DNA of 64,000 nt from Alligator mississippiensis. Its lineage: Eukaryota > Chordata > Crocodylia > Alligatoridae. The notes beneath the pieces were generated by a model, which saw only the letters and a program-made list of their open reading frames with translations, was not told where the DNA came from and ran no database searches. How positions within the stretch are numbered: position 1 is the stretch's first letter; every line of letters starts with the position of its first letter. A program made the position numbers and the translations under genes. Positions 1-10,530 of the stretch are shown here, piece by piece. Location of the stretch: positions 52,181,434 to 52,245,433 of the forward strand of contig NC_081828.1 of assembly GCF_030867095.1 (NCBI RefSeq), written 5' to 3'.

Positions 1-1079
1 TTCTCACCTCGGTTGTAGCAGGTCTGGCTGGGTTGACTGCAAAGTGGCTTGAAGACGACCTTTGGTTGCAAAAACACAAACTGCTGTGGCTAGAAAACAG
101 GGTCTTAAATTACTGCTGAAAACAGCCAGCTCTCTTACTTCAGGGACAAACAGTGGTCTGTTTGAGTCTACAAGTCCCATAAGGCTAGCATGCTTAAGAT
201 ACACTAGTTTCTGTAGCCAATACCACATAAGAGAATCATGTGCCTGGCATCACATCCAACTGCCTCTGGCTCCCAAGCCTAAATGACCAGGTATTCATTT
301 ACAGCTGGATGAATTGGGGGAAGCAACTTTCACTATGGGTTTGGAGCATGGCTCAAAGTTGCACCATGGGAGACATAGTAATACATCTTAATTGCTCTGC
401 TACCATACCTCTACCCATAGCCCAGAGTAGACCTACAAACCTCCAGTCACAAGGGATGCAAGGATCTGTAAATGGTGTTTCAATATTTTATTTTTATTCT
501 GAGACTTGGAATTCTTCCCAGAGGCAAGTAAAGCCTGTAAAAGCCTGTGCTGGTTGCAGCACTTCTAGCTGTATCTGTTCACAAGGCTCTCAGATTCTGG
601 CATTTCTCAAGCAGCTTGCCACTGGAGGGCAGTCTAAGGCTTTCTTTTTCTTGTACAGTGATTGCTATACAATGGCAGACGTACTCAGAGCTTCTTTAAA
701 AAAGTCTGTCAAGGTGTTCAGGTCCACTTCCTTTTTAAAGATGTCATATCATAAGAAATGGGTTTCCTCTTCCACTTTCACAGGGTGCATTCAATTTTTC
801 AATGATGGCTTAGGCAATAAAGTTGAATACTGTAGAGCCATTGAAAACAGTAGAGAGGACCTTTGCTAACTGTGCCCTAGGCCCACACTCAAAGGGGTGA
901 GGATACTTCTTATCATCATTACATATTCAGTCTAGCCAGCTCACACAGTTGCAGTGTGTCTCATGCAATATTGGTGTTTTTCAGTGTCCGAGGATGCAAT
1001 TCTTTAGGAATCTCAGCTTTTGATTTTCTTTGAAGAAAAGAGGTTTCTACAGAAAAACACTTGAAAATGTGAACCTTAA
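1..1079. other. Intergenic DNA, nothing assigned
   Basis: Ordinary AT-rich sequence. A 209-codon open frame at 240-869 has no recognisable domain, low-complexity-like composition and no splice or promoter context, so I treat it as chance. I see no repeat family that I can name here. Confidence 0.5.
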
Positions 1080-2229
1080 GGCTAGGGACAGACATTCAAA
1101 CAGCCTGAGCCTGAATTGATTCAATCGTTGCAGGTTAGTCTAACCTGGCTAGGCTGAATCAGTTTGTAACTGTACAGACATCCCAGACATGCAGGCACAT
1201 GCCTGCAGTGGCTCAGGCTAGAAGCCAGGGGGCATTAGAGCAGCCCTCCCTTCCCTTCCACAGTGTTGAGCTGAGGGAAGCGTGGCCAGGCCCCAGCAGG
1301 ACCTCTGATTAGGGAGGGGTTTAAACCCCCACCCTGCCTGCCATGGTCCCAGGATTTTCCCTGCTCGCTGCTCATGGGGCAGGAGTGTTGCCAGCCCCCA
1401 GCCCCTGGCTAGCACTCTGAGGCAAAGCAGGTATGTGCAGTGCGTGCATCTGTTGATGATACTGAGCTTTTCAGTCTCCCTCTCCCTGCTTCTTCATACT
1501 GTCTGCAAACCTGACAGGCAAGGGAGCCAGCAGGGAGCTGATAACACAGCTTTTATCAGCACTATCAACAAAACAAAAGCCTCTCTCATTAGTTCAAGCT
1601 CGTCTTAAACATCTTTTTCCAAGGAAGGACTGAAGGGACATTACCAACTGACCTATCGATTAACTCCAAAAGCCCTAAGTGGACACTGTGCTGTTTGCCT
1701 ATCCCAGTGAAATTGGAGACACATGCACACAGACACCTCTCAGCATTAGCTAGCATACCACATGCCTAGGGTCCATGGGGCTGGGGTCCGTGCTGTGGGA
1801 GATGGGAGGGAGGGAGGAATCCCTGCTTGAGCAGCGAGTGGTGAAGGGGGAGGGGGAACAGGGGGAAGCCAGACAGACTCTGCTGTGCCTCCAGTCTCTT
1901 TTGGAGCTCTGACTAGGGAGCAGAGGGGCAGGACCAGCCCTGTTCTCTGGAGCAGACAACCCAGCCCAGCCCAGTCCAGGGCTGCAAAGCATCTGGGATG
2001 CTGGGGGCCTCTGGTTTAACTTAAACCAGGAAGGGGTCTGGGACAGACATTGCATAAACCAGTTTGACCCAAATCAGTTAAGTCTGATGTTATATTTAAC
2101 CACGTTTATCTTAAACCAGTTTCAGCCATTTTGAAACTGGTTTATGGGCACTAAACTTATGTTCTGTTATATGTCTAAACCAGTTTCTGATCACTTCAAC
2201 TGGTTTATGTGTAATGTCTGTCTGTAACC
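1080..2229. mobile_element. Non-autonomous DNA transposon, GGCTAGGGACAGACATT family, copy 1
   Basis: The left end reads GGCTAGGGACAGACATTC and the right end is an imperfect inverted copy (AATGTCTGTCTGTAACC). Both ends match the element at 38095-40828. The shared left ~90 bases include CCTGAATTGATTCAATC. The shared right ~230 bases hold about six copies of AAACCAGTTT or its reverse complement, which could be subterminal binding sites. The middle (about 1200-2000) is partly GC-rich and codes for nothing recognisable. TTAA precedes the left end but is not repeated at the right, so the superfamily is unresolved. Confidence 0.6.
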
Positions 2230-3219
2230 AAAAGGTTTAAATCTGGAGCACAAATGAAAGAATCCAACATTTGCTATTTTAAAAATCCCATGATTTTTAA
2301 ACCAGTTGTGATCTCTATAGCCCAAATCCTAATTTAGAAATGCTAGAGGTCAGCAGCACTGTAAAGTTAAAAGCACACAACCTTCAGGGACTAAACAACA
2401 TGGGCAAAATTCTGCTGTTAATTACACTACTGTCAACACTGTGAAGCCAGTGAAGTTATTCCCAATTTACACCGGTGTAAGTAAGAGAAGAAATGAGCCT
2501 CATGAATAATTCATTAACAGGGACCAGTCCAGTGTAAATCATCCATGTTGATATTTGTCTCTAATGTGTTACTAAGTACCAGCAAGCTCAACTTTGCGGC
2601 TGTCTTCTTAGTCTCTCTCTTTGGCCCAGTTTCAAGGCTAGACTTGCTCTCCTGAGGTTTCTGGAAGAGGTTTCCCTGCTGGGCTGCACTTCCTATTTCA
2701 ATAAGTTTTAGAAAATACACAACTGTACAGGTTTGCATGCAACATCGGCAATGAGGCACTGCACCAGCCTGGCAGAGGGGAAGGTAAGGTGCACCAGAGG
2801 GATGCCCTTTCTGCTTTCCCCTCAAGTCACCCTTCACTGGTACCCATTCCCCATCCCCTCTTCCAAAGATGGAACTGAAAGCACTAAGTAAGTGTGGACC
2901 TTGTTTGCCCTCAGATGGCAGGAATGTCCCTTGGAAGATTCCCCTACCCCCATTTCAAGCTCTAAAGGGGGTCCCGGCCAAATGTGAACCAAAAGTCGGT
3001 TTATATTTAGCATGCTATCTGCTTAACTTGGAAAGTTTTCTGTCTGTGCAGCTGTTGACTCAATCTTCCTTTCCACCTCCACCCTCAGCAAATGGCAGAG
3101 CTGAGATAACTAAAGAAATCTTGGCTACTTCTTATAGTTGAAGTGTTGTGTTAAATATTTCTAGGATCCCCTGTAAAATTCCCTCTACTTCCTATATGTC
3201 ATATGTCTCAGGAACAGCA
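2230..3219. other. Intergenic DNA, nothing assigned
   Basis: No recognised gene or repeat. The 107-codon minus-strand frame at 2514-2837 and the 90-codon plus-strand frame at 2869-3141 show no domain and no conserved-looking splice sites. Confidence 0.45.
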
Positions 3220-3345
3220 CAGAACACTTACCTAGCACTTTGCAGTCACTACCAGACGAACCCTCACAGCACCCCTAAAAACAAATAAACGTATATCCCC
3301 ACATTATAGAGAAGCTGAGGCAGAGAGGTTCAGTATCAAGCCTAT
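3220..3345 (+). repeat. MIR-type SINE fragment
   Basis: The stretch around 3275-3345 follows the MIR pattern: a short poly-pyrimidine/AT block ending in ATCCCCACATTATAGAG, then AGCTGAGGCAGAGAGGTTC. The upstream part (CACTTACCTAGCACTTTGC) also fits. The copy is diverged and truncated, as expected for an amniote-wide ancient SINE. Confidence 0.6.
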
Positions 3346-3568
3346 GCTGGTTTTTTTGTATTAGGATAACTGCAATGCTTTGAGTAATGGCAAAAAGTGA
3401 TGGTTGCCAGTCACTTTTTACACTAGGCAGTGTTACACACTCCCCTCTTTATTTGCTCTGCAGAGGTTGAAAGCCTGTTACAACAGAAGGTGGTTCTTTA
3501 GCTCAAGTGAATAGACTTTTTTAACTCTGGAGGTTCCCAATTCACTCCCTGGTAGTGGCTATCACATA

Positions 3569-3622
3569 GGCTAAGTACAGACTTTCAAAAAGCCAGAGCC
3601 TGAATTGATTCAATTTTAGTCT
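3569..3622 (+). repeat. Left-end fragment of the GGCTAGGGACAGACATT family
   Basis: GGCTAAGTACAGACTTTC followed by AAAAAGCCAGAGCCTG and TTGATTCAAT matches the left terminus of the elements at 1080 and 38095 over about 50 bases. It then runs straight into a CR1 3' tail, so only the terminus survives. Confidence 0.55.
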
Positions 3623-3637
3623 GGACTGGGATGCTTC

Positions 3638-3714
3638 TGCCTCAGGCAGGGGCTGGGCTAGATGTAACTCCTGTAGGTCCCTCCCAGCCCCGCTCCTGTA
3701 GGATTCCATGACCT
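3638..3714 (+). mobile_element. CR1 LINE 3' tail, degraded
   Basis: GCAGGGGCTGGGCTAGATG, then AGGTCCCTCCCAGCCCCG and GATTCCATG, is a diverged form of the CR1 3' end (gaggttggactagatgacctc...ggtcccttccaaccct...gattctatg). It has no coding part. Confidence 0.5.
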
Positions 3715-3931
3715 GATCCAAAGAGGAACCCCCTGCGCTGCTCCTCCAAGGACAGAGCGTTTCAGGCCCCCGTTCTACTGCAGAAAGAAGAGGGGGAAAG
3801 GTCCAGGCCCTGTTTCCCTGCCAGGACAGTCACCTTTGTGCTGGGACATGCAGGAGTTGCTGCATGAAGCTGAGGGTGACGCACACACCCCACCCCCTAT
3901 GAAATGAAGCAGGGCCTGGTGTTGCACAGTA

Positions 3932-4724
3932 GGGGGGTGTGAAACGGGCCATATTCAATTTGGATTCGGCCCAAATCAGGGACAGCGATTCGATTAATTG
4001 ATTCAGATCACTGTCCCTGATTTGATTCAGCTGAATCCCAATCTAAAGATTCGATGCTGATTTGGAGAATCAGCGATTCAGCCATAGACACAGCTTTAAA
4101 TGTTTTTTCTACATACCTCAAAGTACCAGCATGGCTCATGAATCCTGCGATGCTGGGGCGGATGGAGCATCCCACAGGAGTGCAGGGGGGGCCCCAGCAT
4201 GTTCAGTGGCAAACCCGGATGTGGACCAGAAGTACTTCCAGTCTACTTCCAGGTCCACCGGGGAGCACGTGGGGGCCCCCCATGCTCCTCCAGCTCAGCG
4301 ATCAGTGGCAGGGGGACCCCAGGTGCCCCCACAGGCCCAGAAGGCACCAGTTGCCAAGCTGGAAGGGCGTGGGGGATCCCCCCATGCACTCTCTGGCAGA
4401 CCCGGAAGTGGACTGGAAGTGCTTCTGGCCCACTTCCAGGTCTGCTGCTGAGCACGCTGGGAGCCCCCTATGCTTCATGTGCCCCAGCATCACAGCATTC
4501 ACGAGCTGCCTGCTACCTTGAGGTATGCAGAAAAAAACATTTAAAGCTGTGTCTATGTCTGAATCTCCAAATCTTTCTCAATCTCTCCGAATTGATTCAG
4601 AGGGTTCCGATTCCATTCGAAGAGACTAAAGGGTCCTCTGATTTGATTCGGATTCAGAGATTTGGCCACCAAATCGGGCCACATCTCGACAGAATTGAAT
4701 CAGGGACTAAGCTTTGCAGAACCC
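3932..4724. mobile_element. Foldback DNA transposon with TA flanks
   Basis: A large palindrome. The left end GGGGGGTGTGAAACGGGCC pairs loosely with the right end ...TTTGCAGAACCC, and TA lies just outside each end (3930-3931 and 4725-4726). Inner arms are much better matched: ACAGCTTTAAATGTTTTTTC at about 4090 is the inverted form of GAAAAAAACATTTAAAGCTGT at about 4525, give or take one base, and pairing continues inward to a GC-rich centre. Many GATTCGATT/TTGATTCAG words fill the outer arms. The overlapping 155-, 129- and 194-codon frames are chance frames in the GC-rich loop. TA flanks suggest a Tc1/mariner-like or other TA-targeting mover, but no transposase is present. Confidence 0.6.
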
Positions 4725-4770
4725 TACAATGCAATTATATCAATGTAGTGATTGTTGTTGCAAAAAGCCC

Positions 4771-5091
4771 TGGGTGCCGATAGACATGTGGGGAGGCTGC
4801 TCAGCGCATTGGAGCAGACTCGATTCATTGAGTCTGCTGGAGCATGCTAATTAGTGCACCTCCAGCAGCCTCCACATCTCATGTATCAGCATCCCCATAC
4901 TTCAAAATGGCACCAGGGCACTTTAACTAAAGCTTGTTCAACTAGCTTTAGTTAAAGCTCCCCTGCCACCATTTTGAAGTGCGGGAATGCTGATATACAA
5001 AATGCTGTGGGCACTTTAATTAGAGCAGCTCTCAAAGCCACTCTAATTAAAGTGGTCCCCCCTAGCCCTGAAGCAGGTGTAAAAACGCCCC
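4771..5091. mobile_element. Stem-loop MITE, copy 1 (TGTATCAGCATCCCC hairpin)
   Basis: A nearly perfect hairpin at about 4879-5002: CTTCAAAATGGCACCAGGG...TTTAACTAAAGCTTG folds on CTAGCTTTAGTTAAAG...CCACCATTTTGAAGTGCGGG. Outer flanks GATAGACATGTGGGGAGGCT and the GTGTAAAAACGCCCC side complete the element. The same family occurs at 17288-17575 (opposite orientation) and, in part, at 62345-62470. Boundaries are approximate and I could not fix a target duplication. Confidence 0.6.
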
Positions 5092-8000
5092 CTGTGTCAG
5101 AACTAGGAATAGACCCAAGAGTCCTTGGCTCCGATTCTCATTTTTAATTTACTGCAGCATCCACACCCTGAATATAAATAGAAAACCTTCCTTAGACAGC
5201 ACAAACCACAGGTGTCAAAGCACTTTATAAAATAATCAACTCAATAGCAAGATAGTAAGTTCCCTTTTTGCATCTGGTTCACAAGGAAGGGGAGTGGGGG
5301 GATAGAGACTTCTCTTGTTATGTAAACAACAGAGCAAGATTCCCCCCTCCCCCCGCATATTACATAGGACTAGCCCTGGAATAACTCTGGACAACAGGGT
5401 AACTTTTCCAGCATATCCCCAAGGATAGTACATGGATGAAGGAGTGTGCCTGGCCCCCAACTCAGCCACTGCATACTGGTAACAAGACCATGTGCAAGTT
5501 TCTCTTAAGAGAATTCATGATATTCCACAAGTCAGTGCCCCAGCCTTGCTTTGGGACCCTCCCTAGCAAGCTAAGTCCATCTGGCAAAGTATGATGGGGA
5601 TGTGTCTCTACTCTCTAGCACTGCTTTAGCCATCTCAGCTCTTGATCCCAAGTGAAAAACATGGTGCTCTAGTCATGCTTGTAGAATACTCATGGTGTCA
5701 GCTGCTTAAGTTACATGGGCTAAAGGCCTCTCCAAAATATGGAAGAGTGGTGACAAAATGAAGATGGAGTGGGTATTTGGCAGAGGTGGAGTTTGAGGAG
5801 TTCAGTAGGTCTGCCTAATCTCCTGAAGTGCCCCTGTCATTTAATATGTTGTGTCCTTGAAGCCATGAGGTCAACTCTCTACCACAACTCTGCTGTAGAG
5901 TGTCACACTGATGAACTGGGAAGGGGCTGGTGCAGCTCTTTGATGAGCAGTCACTGGAACAACTTCTGAGCCGCATGCTTGGAAGCCCAAGATCCATATG
6001 GAGCTGAGGGCTAGGACAAAGCTGCAGGCTCTTTTGAAAGGATAAGCATGATGAGAAAGCAGTTTCTAGCCCACATTCAGAGCATGGGTGAATGTAGATG
6101 GGTATCTGACCTCCCCCAGGAGAGTGGCCAAAGGTAGGGCCAGAGACTTTTCTGCCCTCTATATGAAAGGTAAATGAGACTAGAGCTTGTTCTGAGAGGT
6201 AGTGGAGGCCTCTGCTAGTTTATGGGTCAGCTTTGGTGCCATTGTTCACTTCTGTTTGTCAGAGGTTCATTGTCCACATCTTACATTCTGTATCATGAGA
6301 TTTGGGAGTCTCTGACTCATTGAGCAGGTCCGTGTCATGAAGTAGGTCTGTGTGCTGTATAGAGTGTAGGGAAGGGGTTCAGGGATGTTGCCTAGCACAT
6401 AAGGGAAGTCTTGGATCAGTGAATTCCTAGCCTAATTGAAAAGAGAGGATGGTCCCTGCTCAGTACTAGGATAGTACATGGGTTAAGTGTAGAATCAGAA
6501 TAGGGTGGGGGAAGTGAAGGCTTATGCTGGCACCTCTCCCAAGAATGCACCAACTGTCTGCACAGACATGTGCATTAGGTATTATCACCACAAACAATGA
6601 CAATGCAATGCAAACAAAGTGCAATCGTGTAAGAAAATCAGTCTAACCTGAATCTCTGATCAAAACAGGAAGAAATCCTCTGACTCAGATTGGAGAAAAC
6701 TCTGCTTGGCTCTGTCACTTACAAATATAAAATAATAGCTCTTCTGAGCACATGATTAATACCTAAAGCCATAAATAGACAGTAATATTTACAGAGAATG
6801 CTTACTGTGCCGAACATGTACGAGAAATCAATTTACTCCATCCAGCTAGCATAGAGGCTGTCTCAGCATTGGACTGAGACACTAATGGCCTGATTCTGTG
6901 AGATCCTGAGGTTTTTTCCACTCCCATTCATTTCAGCAGAGGTGAATTCTCAGCAAGGCCCTCACAGAATTAGGTCCTTGAAGTTTTAAAGGTGAGACTT
7001 TCTAAAGTGTGTGGCAAGCCAGTGCAAAAATCCTTATTGATTTCAACAGAAACAGAATCAGGCCAGTGCTGAATGTTTTTGAAAATGTCTTTCAAAGGTT
7101 CAAAATAGCATTAGCCCTGCAATTCCCCTTCAGGTCTACTTCTGCCAGAAGCCAATGCAAGGTGTGTGCAGAGGGACTGCAGAATCAGATCCTACTTGAA
7201 TAGTGTAAAAACTACTAGTAGCAAATTAATGGAAGTACACAGCCTTCACACAATTTCTCGTCTCTATGGTTTCAGAGCTTTTGTTGCCTTGCTACATTTC
7301 TTTGTTAAAGCATTTATAGTTTACACCAGATTTCTCTCTTGTTAGAGAAGAAAAAAAGAAAAAAGAAACAACTATGCTAAGGGCCCACTAGCCTGCTCCT
7401 TTCTCCAACTGAAATCCATGTTCATGTTCCTCTGAACTCCATCAAAAATGAAAGCAGATCCTATACAAACTACAAGTGAAGTCCAGAGGAGTCTTGCCTG
7501 AGTAAAGATGTTAGTATCAGGTTTGGAAATAACTATTTTCCAGTATCCAGCGCTCTGGTAAAGGAACTGGCAAAGTTATAGCCCTGAACTTGCACCATTG
7601 TGCAGCCAGCCAGTCAAGCATAAACCACAATAGTACAAAGGATTCAGGCTATCACTTTGAGAGAATCAAGTCCTTTACAATAAGAGCAACATAAAATAAA
7701 GTCTACATTCTGATCTGTTGCAGCAGAGTAATTCTTGATTAACACCACTACTATTATAAGAGTGCACGTGAGCAAAAACACACACAAAAATATCTTGAGC
7801 CAGTTAGTGGGTTCTGAGTCATCAGTGCACAGCTTGAGAAGACCACCAGGAAGTCCAACATAAAATTAATAGCCAAACAACATGCATGCTATACCCTTCA
7901 CAGCACCTCAGGTGCTCAGTGGGCTGCCCTGGGTGCCCCATGTGCGATCAGTCTTGGCACAACAGATCATACCATACCTAAACCTGTTTAGCTGGCTCTG

Positions 8001-8788
8001 GAGGAAGCATAGGAGCTCAGAGCTAGCTGCTCATCTAATGATGATGTGGGAATCACTGGTAGTGGCGAAGGCGCTCTCCTTTTCTTTCTGGTGCAGTGAG
8101 CTGGAGACATCCTCAGTGAAGTAGAAAGTGTGCAGCACTATTCAGGAAGGACTTGATCTCTGTAGTCAGTAGCAAAGTGACTCCCTTACATCCTTGAAGA
8201 ATAGGAAGTGTGGTACTTGAAGTATCAGAGTGATCAGTTTGTTGGCTGCATTCTAATACAGGATATTAGGTGGAAGGATGTGGCTGGGACTGGTAACCAC
8301 ACATATTTTATTGGCCTCCAAGGTATGTGCAATATTTAACTTCATTGGCTTTATTGCTGTTTACTAAAAGATAAATTAATGCAGGATTTAGCCCCAAACT
8401 ACTAATCACACCAGATTAAAGTGATTATGAGCATTGAACTGCAAATAAAATCAATGTCTCTTGCCAAGAGGCCTTCAGAAAGAAGGCATTTACTCCCACT
8501 AATTCTGTAATTGCCCTCAAGGCAAAAAGCCTGAACAGCCCTAAGTCCAAAGAAGCAGACATCACTCCTCCTTGTTCCTTGCAACTCAGATTCTAACATC
8601 ATTTTCACTTCTGATCTCAGAGGCTCAAGAGGGGGTTTATACAGGAGGTCCAAAGCTCTAAGCTGTGGGCATCCACTCTGTTTCAGGGTGTTGAAACAAG
8701 AGGAGACTGCTACCACCCAACGATTCTATTGAACATCTTAAACTATTCTGTCACTCCAGAAATCCCTCAGGTTAAAACACAGAAGTTG
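5092..8788. other. Intergenic DNA; possible MIR-like scrap only
   Basis: GAACTAGGAATAGACCCAAG near 5099 resembles the core of MIR/CORE-SINEs (gaatagaacccaggagtcc), but too little remains to call it firmly. The rest, including small open frames near 5.8, 7.0, 7.9 and 8.5 kb, shows no domain or recognisable repeat. Confidence 0.4.
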
Positions 8789-8900
8789 ACTCTTCAATGT
8801 AGGCCAAAGGCAGGGTAGATATACACCTTATAGATTAATTAAATTAGAGACGTGTACATAAGCTTTCCTAAGCAGAGTTTACTACAGAAGCTGTGAAGGG
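8789..8900 (-). repeat. Tail of an amniote repeat, possibly the 3' end of a Penelope-like element
   Basis: On the minus strand this reads ...AGCTTATGTACACGTCTC, ATTAATCTATAAGGTG and ATATCTACCCTGCCTTTGGC. That matches the blocks AGCTTGTGCTTGC, ATTCTATAAAGGTGC and ATATCTACCCTGCCTTCTG at 14033-14165. Such gaagtgagc...cacgaaagcttatgc...ctctaaggtgcc...actaacacggcta tails are common in turtles and crocodilians. I link them to Penelope-like elements from memory only. Confidence 0.4.
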
Positions 8901-9297
8901 ATTAGAGAGCTTCTAAGTAGAAAGCAGTGATAGGGTAGGATAAAAAGGGTTGGGAAGGAGGGAGGAAAAAATCAGAGAGGGGGCGCTGCTGAGAGTGGCA
9001 AGGTGGGTAAGAGAAAGAAAAAAGCAGTTAACCCATTGAGGGACATAGAGTTATAAAAGCTAATCTGGGAAATGGGATAAGAATCTGTAGTCTCAGTTTG
9101 GACTGTACTTACCACATCCAATCTTTGGATGATTTCTTGTTCTACAATTTCCCATTCAAGTTGGTTTTTAAAGTGTTGTTTAAGAACAGCCCCTCTGACG
9201 TCTGTGACAGAGGGTCCAGGGAGGTTAAAGTGTTCTGCGACAGGCTTGTCTGTCTTTCTGGAATCATGGACTGGATTGTGTTAAATATGGTCTAACC

Positions 9298-9701
9298 CAG
9301 TGGCACTCCATTTTTTGGCCCTGACAGTCAGATGAGGGGTGTGGGGCTGGTCCACAGCCAGATTGGACCCTGCACACCAGAATTGGCTCCCTGTGTTACC
9401 CCTGGTTTCTGGGATCAGGCCTCAGTGCCCATGCCACCCTTGCCAAGTCCTGCACACTGGGATCAGACTTCAGGAGCCCTGTGCCACCTCCATCCAGTGG
9501 GACTGGGCTCCAGGGGTCCCTGTACCACCCAGCATGTGCTGGGATCAGGCCCTGGGCTACCCTGCATACATGACCTAGTGCACAGGGCCACAGACCGTGG
9601 GGCTCCCCATGGACCCCATGGACCTGTGGGGAGAACTGCAGGCTGGTTAACAGAGATCTGAAAGCCAGATCTGACCTGCAGGCTGGGGGTTGAGCACCCC
9701 G
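9298..9701. mobile_element. Non-autonomous hAT element
   Basis: The element starts CAGTGGCACTCCATTTTTTG and ends GGTTGAGCACCCCG, giving imperfect CA(G)-type inverted ends. The 8-bp target duplication is GTCTAACC (9290-9297) against GTCTAAAC (9702-9709), 7 of 8 identical. The GC-rich interior has only chance frames. It is a close relative of the element at 9952-10435. Confidence 0.75.
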
Positions 9702-9902
9702 GTCTAAACTAAGACAATAGATTCTTAAACCATTACTTAGATTAGCTTTAATAACCCCTGTGTACCTCACTGGGTTAACTGCTTTTTTCTCTCTCCTACT
9801 CACCTTGCATTTCTCAGCAGTGCCTGTACTCCCCTCCCTTTCCTTATCCTTTGTTTTCTAATCACAGCTTTCCTAGAAGCTCTGCTTCCTGCAGCCCCTT
9901 CA

Positions 9903-10530
9903 TAGCATCTAATGAAGGAAGCCACTACTTATAAAAACTTATGCTATACATCAGTGGCACCCAGCCTCCTAGCCCTGTGAGACAGATGGGTGGTGTGGGG
10001 TCAGTCTGGGGGCCCAGTCCCATGCCACCCCAATCGAGCTGTGTGCTGCCTGTTGCCCTGATCCATCCCTGAGCTGTTCAGCTGTGCACCACCGACCTAC
10101 CAGATCTGGCCATGTGCTGCCCACTGCCTCAATCTGGCCCTGTACTGGTCTGATCTGGCCACACACTGCCCACAGTCCTAATCCAGTCCCACACCACCTG
10201 CTGCCCAGATCCATGCTCATACCACTCCAATCCAGCCACATGCTACTCACCTACTAAATTCAGATGTGTGCTGGTGTGATGCTGTGACATGCAGGGCCAT
10301 GTTATCCAACTCATGGGGCTCCCCACAGGTCCAGAAATTTAACACAGCCACAGCTCCCCACACCAAACTTTTAGATCTATATGTATACCAGAGGCTGGAT
10401 GATATGGCTTTGGAGGTTGGGGTTGAGCACCCCTGCTACAGATCTCTGATTTAGTTAGTTTAATAAGGTTCAAATCTATCTAGCCTTCTGCCTGCCTTCA
10501 GACTAACATGGCTAACTACTTCTGTCTCCT
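9903..10530 (+). repeat. Penelope-like-tail repeat split by a hAT
   Basis: Left piece 9903-9951 (CATCTAATGAAGGAAGCC, then AAAACTTATGCTATACAT) and right piece 10444-10530 (TTAGTTAGTTTAATAAGG ... CTTCAGACTAACATGGCTAA) together follow the gatgaag...aagcttatgc...ttagtc...agactaacacggcta tail seen at 14033-14165. The 484-bp hAT sits between them. The family assignment to Penelope-like elements is tentative; the repeat relationship itself is clear. Confidence 0.45.
9952..10435. mobile_element. Non-autonomous hAT element
   Basis: It begins CAGTGGCACCCAGCCTCC and ends GGGGTTGAGCACCCCTG. The flanking 8-mers CTATACAT (9944-9951) and CTACAGAT (10436-10443) agree at 6 of 8. The internal sequence is a run of CCACCC/ATCTGGCC-rich words shared in style with 9298-9701, so the two are probably one subfamily. 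No transposase. Confidence 0.7.
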
